Positions 12,619-14,511 of a stretch of 14,511 nt of DNA are shown piece by piece. How positions within the stretch are numbered: the first letter of the stretch is position 1; the number at the start of each line of letters is the position of its first letter. The position numbers were made by a program, and so were the translations under genes. Source of the stretch: Aphodosoma sp045614825 (GTDB lineage: Bacteria > Bacteroidota > Bacteroidia > Bacteroidales > Paludibacteraceae). The stretch lies in the NCBI GenBank assembly GCA_045614825.1, contig JAZLDO010000141.1, forward strand, positions 1 through 14,511. Direction: 5' to 3'. The notes below the pieces were generated by a model, which saw only the letters and a program-made list of their open reading frames with translations, did no database searches and was not told the origin of the DNA.

Positions 12619-12735
12619 ATCCCTATAGCCTCTATCACCCTCTATAGTTTCTATTATCCCTATAGCAACTATTATCTCTATAGTTGCTATCACCCCTATA
12701 GCTTCTATTGTCGCTATAGTCACTATCCCCCAGAA
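12619..12735 (+). repeat. 18-bp minisatellite built on CTATAG
   Basis: CTATAG recurs at 12623, 12642, 12660, 12678, 12696 and 12714, that is every 18 or 19 bases. Each unit has the form CTATAG, three variable bases, CTAT, then a short pyrimidine-rich tail. Minus-strand frames through it give only repetitive Ile/Glu-type peptides, which I do not accept as genes. The rest of 12587-12807 shows no other feature apart from a small CCGCC/GGCGG hairpin near 12779. Confidence 0.8.
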
Positions 12736-12807
12736 TAGCAAGCATCCCTCCCTCCGCCACACTAAAACCAAATCGCCCGCCAATGGCGGACGAAATCACA
12801 ACAACAC

Positions 12808-12838
12808 AAAAAAAAAGGGCAGACCCCAAAGTCTGCCC
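12808..12838 (-). terminator. Intrinsic terminator of the HsdR-like gene
   Basis: The stem GGGCAGAC (12817-12824) with GTCTGCCC (12831-12838), 6-base loop, is followed on the minus strand by a run of nine T residues. It lies about 80 bases after the stop codon at 12921. Confidence 0.85.
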
Positions 12839-12920
12839 AATTGCCCAACGAGCTAATTTCGGGAAGCGACAATTCGCACCTATACGCTCTTGTTGGAGGC
12901 TTGCAGAAAAAAAATTAATA

Positions 12921-14511
12921 TCACTTATTATCTGCCGATTCGGCGGCTTTGTGATAGTCCACTATATTCTCAGCATCGGTATAAGTCACTACTGGCGCAA
13001 ATGGCACATTGTTGGTCAAATCCGCAGTTGCACTACCTCTCACGGCATCAGCTTCCTCGAGTTCTGTAATCGAACAAGCTGTCACATAGCCATACATAGC
13101 GATGATAATTTTGATAGCAGCATCAAATTCCTCTTCGCTTGCAGTTGGTGAGATGTGCGACTCGTCGTTGCGCCATGTTTTCACCATCATGAGGTAACCA
13201 TACAACTTTTGATATTCAGGTTGGAGATTGTTTTTCAATCCCCACAAACAACGGAAGGCATGTATCACATGTTTCCAAGTCACATCTTCACCCTCATATT
13301 GAGGTTGCACCTCTTTATCGTTAATCAAATAGTACAATTTTTTGAGATACGACTCATATTTTGTAGCCAAAAGATTGAAAGCCACCGATTTTTTCACGAT
13401 ATTACAGCTTTCGCTAGCAAACACTTCGCTCAAAGCATACATCACATGACTGCCAACGCCGTCTAACGTATCGATAGATTCTCGATTTAGCACATCAAAG
13501 AAAGTGTCTACCACATCATCCATTCGGCGCATATAGCGCGATACGCCCGATAGCATCGTGCCAAACAAGTCTAACAATGCCGAGCGCACTTTGTCCTCAG
13601 TCGCCACAACTGGTGCAGGCGCCACCTCAACCACTGGCGCAGGCGCAGGGTGCAACACTTTCACAAAATCGTCGGTTGTCACCACAGGTGTTTCTGGCAC
13701 AGTGTCGATAGTCACATCATCGTTGACCGAAGCCTCGATGATGCGTTCGCGGCTCGATGGGTCGAGGATAAACATACGGAGCACACGGTCGGCACGCAAC
13801 ATGATTTTCGGACCAGTGATAGGCATGCCATACACTTTGGTTAGGAACTCCGAAGCACGGTCGCGAATGATGGTCGCCTTTAACGCCTCGTATCTACCAA
13901 ACTCATTGATATTGCTCTCGTCTATAGTGTTTTCTATCACTCGAGCCAAATCGTAGTAATTGATACCAAAAGCATCGGCTATAGTGATTATCTGCTTGTC
14001 GAGCGTAGCCTTTTGATATTCGTTGATATAGTCTAATATCGACTTGCCAGCCTCGATGCGAAGGTCGCCACACTGTATGTCGTGCAAGATGACAAGTGCT
14101 GTGCGTTGGTCTTTTTGCGATAGCGAAGCAAATTGTTTGCACAAATCTTCGAGTGCCTTGCGAGTATTCACTCCTTCAGGACCTTCGAAGTAGAGCGTTT
14201 TCACAAAGCGTTGAAACTTCGAATTGATATATTCGGCATCAATAGTACCAGTGCCGGTTTCGAAGATAAACAAGTCGATAGGATAACCGTCCCATTTGAT
14301 ATGCGAACCCGATTCGCCACCTTCGAACAATTCGCGGTAGCGCATCAACAATATGTTGTATGTCTCCTCGTCGATTTCCATCGTCACGCGCGAATATGTT
14401 TTTTCGTGTTGGAACTCATACACCTTTTTGTCCCAAGTGAACAGTTGCAATTTTGCAGCCTCGATGAGGTGAGTCATCTTCGAAAAATCTTTGGCAAACA
14501 TATTGCGAGCC
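12921..14511 (-). CDS. hsdR: Type I restriction HsdR-like C-terminal part with HEPN-like tail (partial)
   Basis: The frame is open to the right edge (three more codons before the first visible ATG at 14499-14501), so this is the C-terminal part, about 529 codons, of a larger protein. Numbering from that Met, residues 40-245 match the helical C-terminal region of HsdR subunits: MEIDEETYNILLMRYRELF, GTIDAEYINSKF, FASLSQKDQRTALVILHDIQ, and SNINEFGRYEALKATI. HsdR is the ATP-dependent translocating nuclease of type I restriction; its helicase and nuclease domains would lie outside the window. A Pro/Ala/Val-rich linker (about 265-302) leads to an extra helical domain (305-482) with KYESYLKKLYYLIN and TWRNDESH; R444 and H449 form an Rx4H motif typical of HEPN ribonucleases. 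The tail ends in low-complexity acidic sequence. The HEPN assignment rests on motif and helicity only. Confidence 0.75.
   Translation of the reverse strand, partial: ARNMFAKDFSKMTHLIEAAKLQLFTWDKKVYEFQHEKTYSRVTMEIDEETYNILLMRYRELFEGGESGSHIKWDGYPIDLFIFETGTGTIDAEYINSKFQRFVKTLYFEGPEGVNTRKALEDLCKQFASLSQKDQRTALVILHDIQCGDLRIEAGKSILDYINEYQKATLDKQIITIADAFGINYYDLARVIENTIDESNINEFGRYEALKATIIRDRASEFLTKVYGMPITGPKIMLRADRVLRMFILDPSSRERIIEASVNDDVTIDTVPETPVVTTDDFVKVLHPAPAPVVEVAPAPVVATEDKVRSALLDLFGTMLSGVSRYMRRMDDVVDTFFDVLNRESIDTLDGVGSHVMYALSEVFASESCNIVKKSVAFNLLATKYESYLKKLYYLINDKEVQPQYEGEDVTWKHVIHAFRCLWGLKNNLQPEYQKLYGYLMMVKTWRNDESHISPTASEEEFDAAIKIIIAMYGYVTACSITELEEADAVRGSATADLTNNVPFAPVVTYTDAENIVDYHKAAESADNK

Noticed and set aside
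12136..12628. Plus- and minus-strand Pro/His/Arg-rich frames over and after the flavoprotein gene
   Set aside because: Shadow frames of a C-rich gene and its terminator. The flavoprotein frame has clear motifs and explains the region.
12589..12829. Two minus-strand frames of 64 codons through the CTATAG array
   Set aside because: They arise from a minisatellite whose 18-base unit is a multiple of three, so stop codons are rare. The Ile/Glu/Ala-rich peptides have no family features.

Overview
The window looks like a chromosomal segment of an uncultured-type Bacteroidales (Bacteroidota). The evidence is several promoters of the Bacteroidota sigma type (TTG/TTTG, about 20 bases, TAnnTTTG), starts without strong Shine-Dalgarno sites, a typical 51-residue Bacteroidales small protein ending in FILN, and familiar Bacteroidales gene families. 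No database search was possible, so the lineage is inferred.

Layout. Bases 1-1706 (minus strand) hold the start of a small conserved protein, a 306-aa leucine-rich-repeat-like protein and a small membrane protein. Bases 1870-2280 hold no protein gene but contain one, possibly two, minus-strand small RNA genes, each with a Bacteroidota-type promoter and an intrinsic terminator. The larger one folds as a rod of nested helices. A membrane-anchored Ser/Thr kinase (minus) and a putative DNA-binding regulator (plus) follow as a divergent pair with facing promoters. The small FILN-type gene comes next, with its own terminator.

Bases 4749-12536 carry plus-strand genes: a uridine-phosphorylase-like enzyme, the tRNA-modification GTPase MnmE, an A+T-rich block, the fluoride channel CrcB/FluC, and a flavodoxin-fold iron-sulfur-type flavoprotein. 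The A+T-rich block holds a strongly diverged MreB/actin-like protein, a 46-codon sirtuin stub, and an AlbA_2/GHKL/HTH protein that overlaps the stub by ATGA. From the actin-like gene to crcB the spacing is tight enough for one transcription unit.

The spaces between these genes are full of repeats. One family of about 107 bp, in seven copies at two places, has a hairpin whose arms differ in compensating ways. A second family has CCGC...GCGG ends. Other patches are word-like short repeats. Copies of one repeat, and sequence resembling the spacers, also lie in frame inside mnmE at two places, making MnmE about 115 residues longer than usual.

The right end (minus strand) is the C-terminal part of a type I restriction HsdR-like protein. 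After a Pro/Ala-rich linker it carries an extra helical domain with an RNDESH motif, the Rx4H signature of HEPN ribonucleases. A CTATAG minisatellite and two terminators separate it from the flavoprotein gene.

Most noteworthy are the degenerate actin homologue, the repeat-invaded mnmE, the covarying hairpin repeats, the small RNA locus and the HsdR-HEPN-like fusion.
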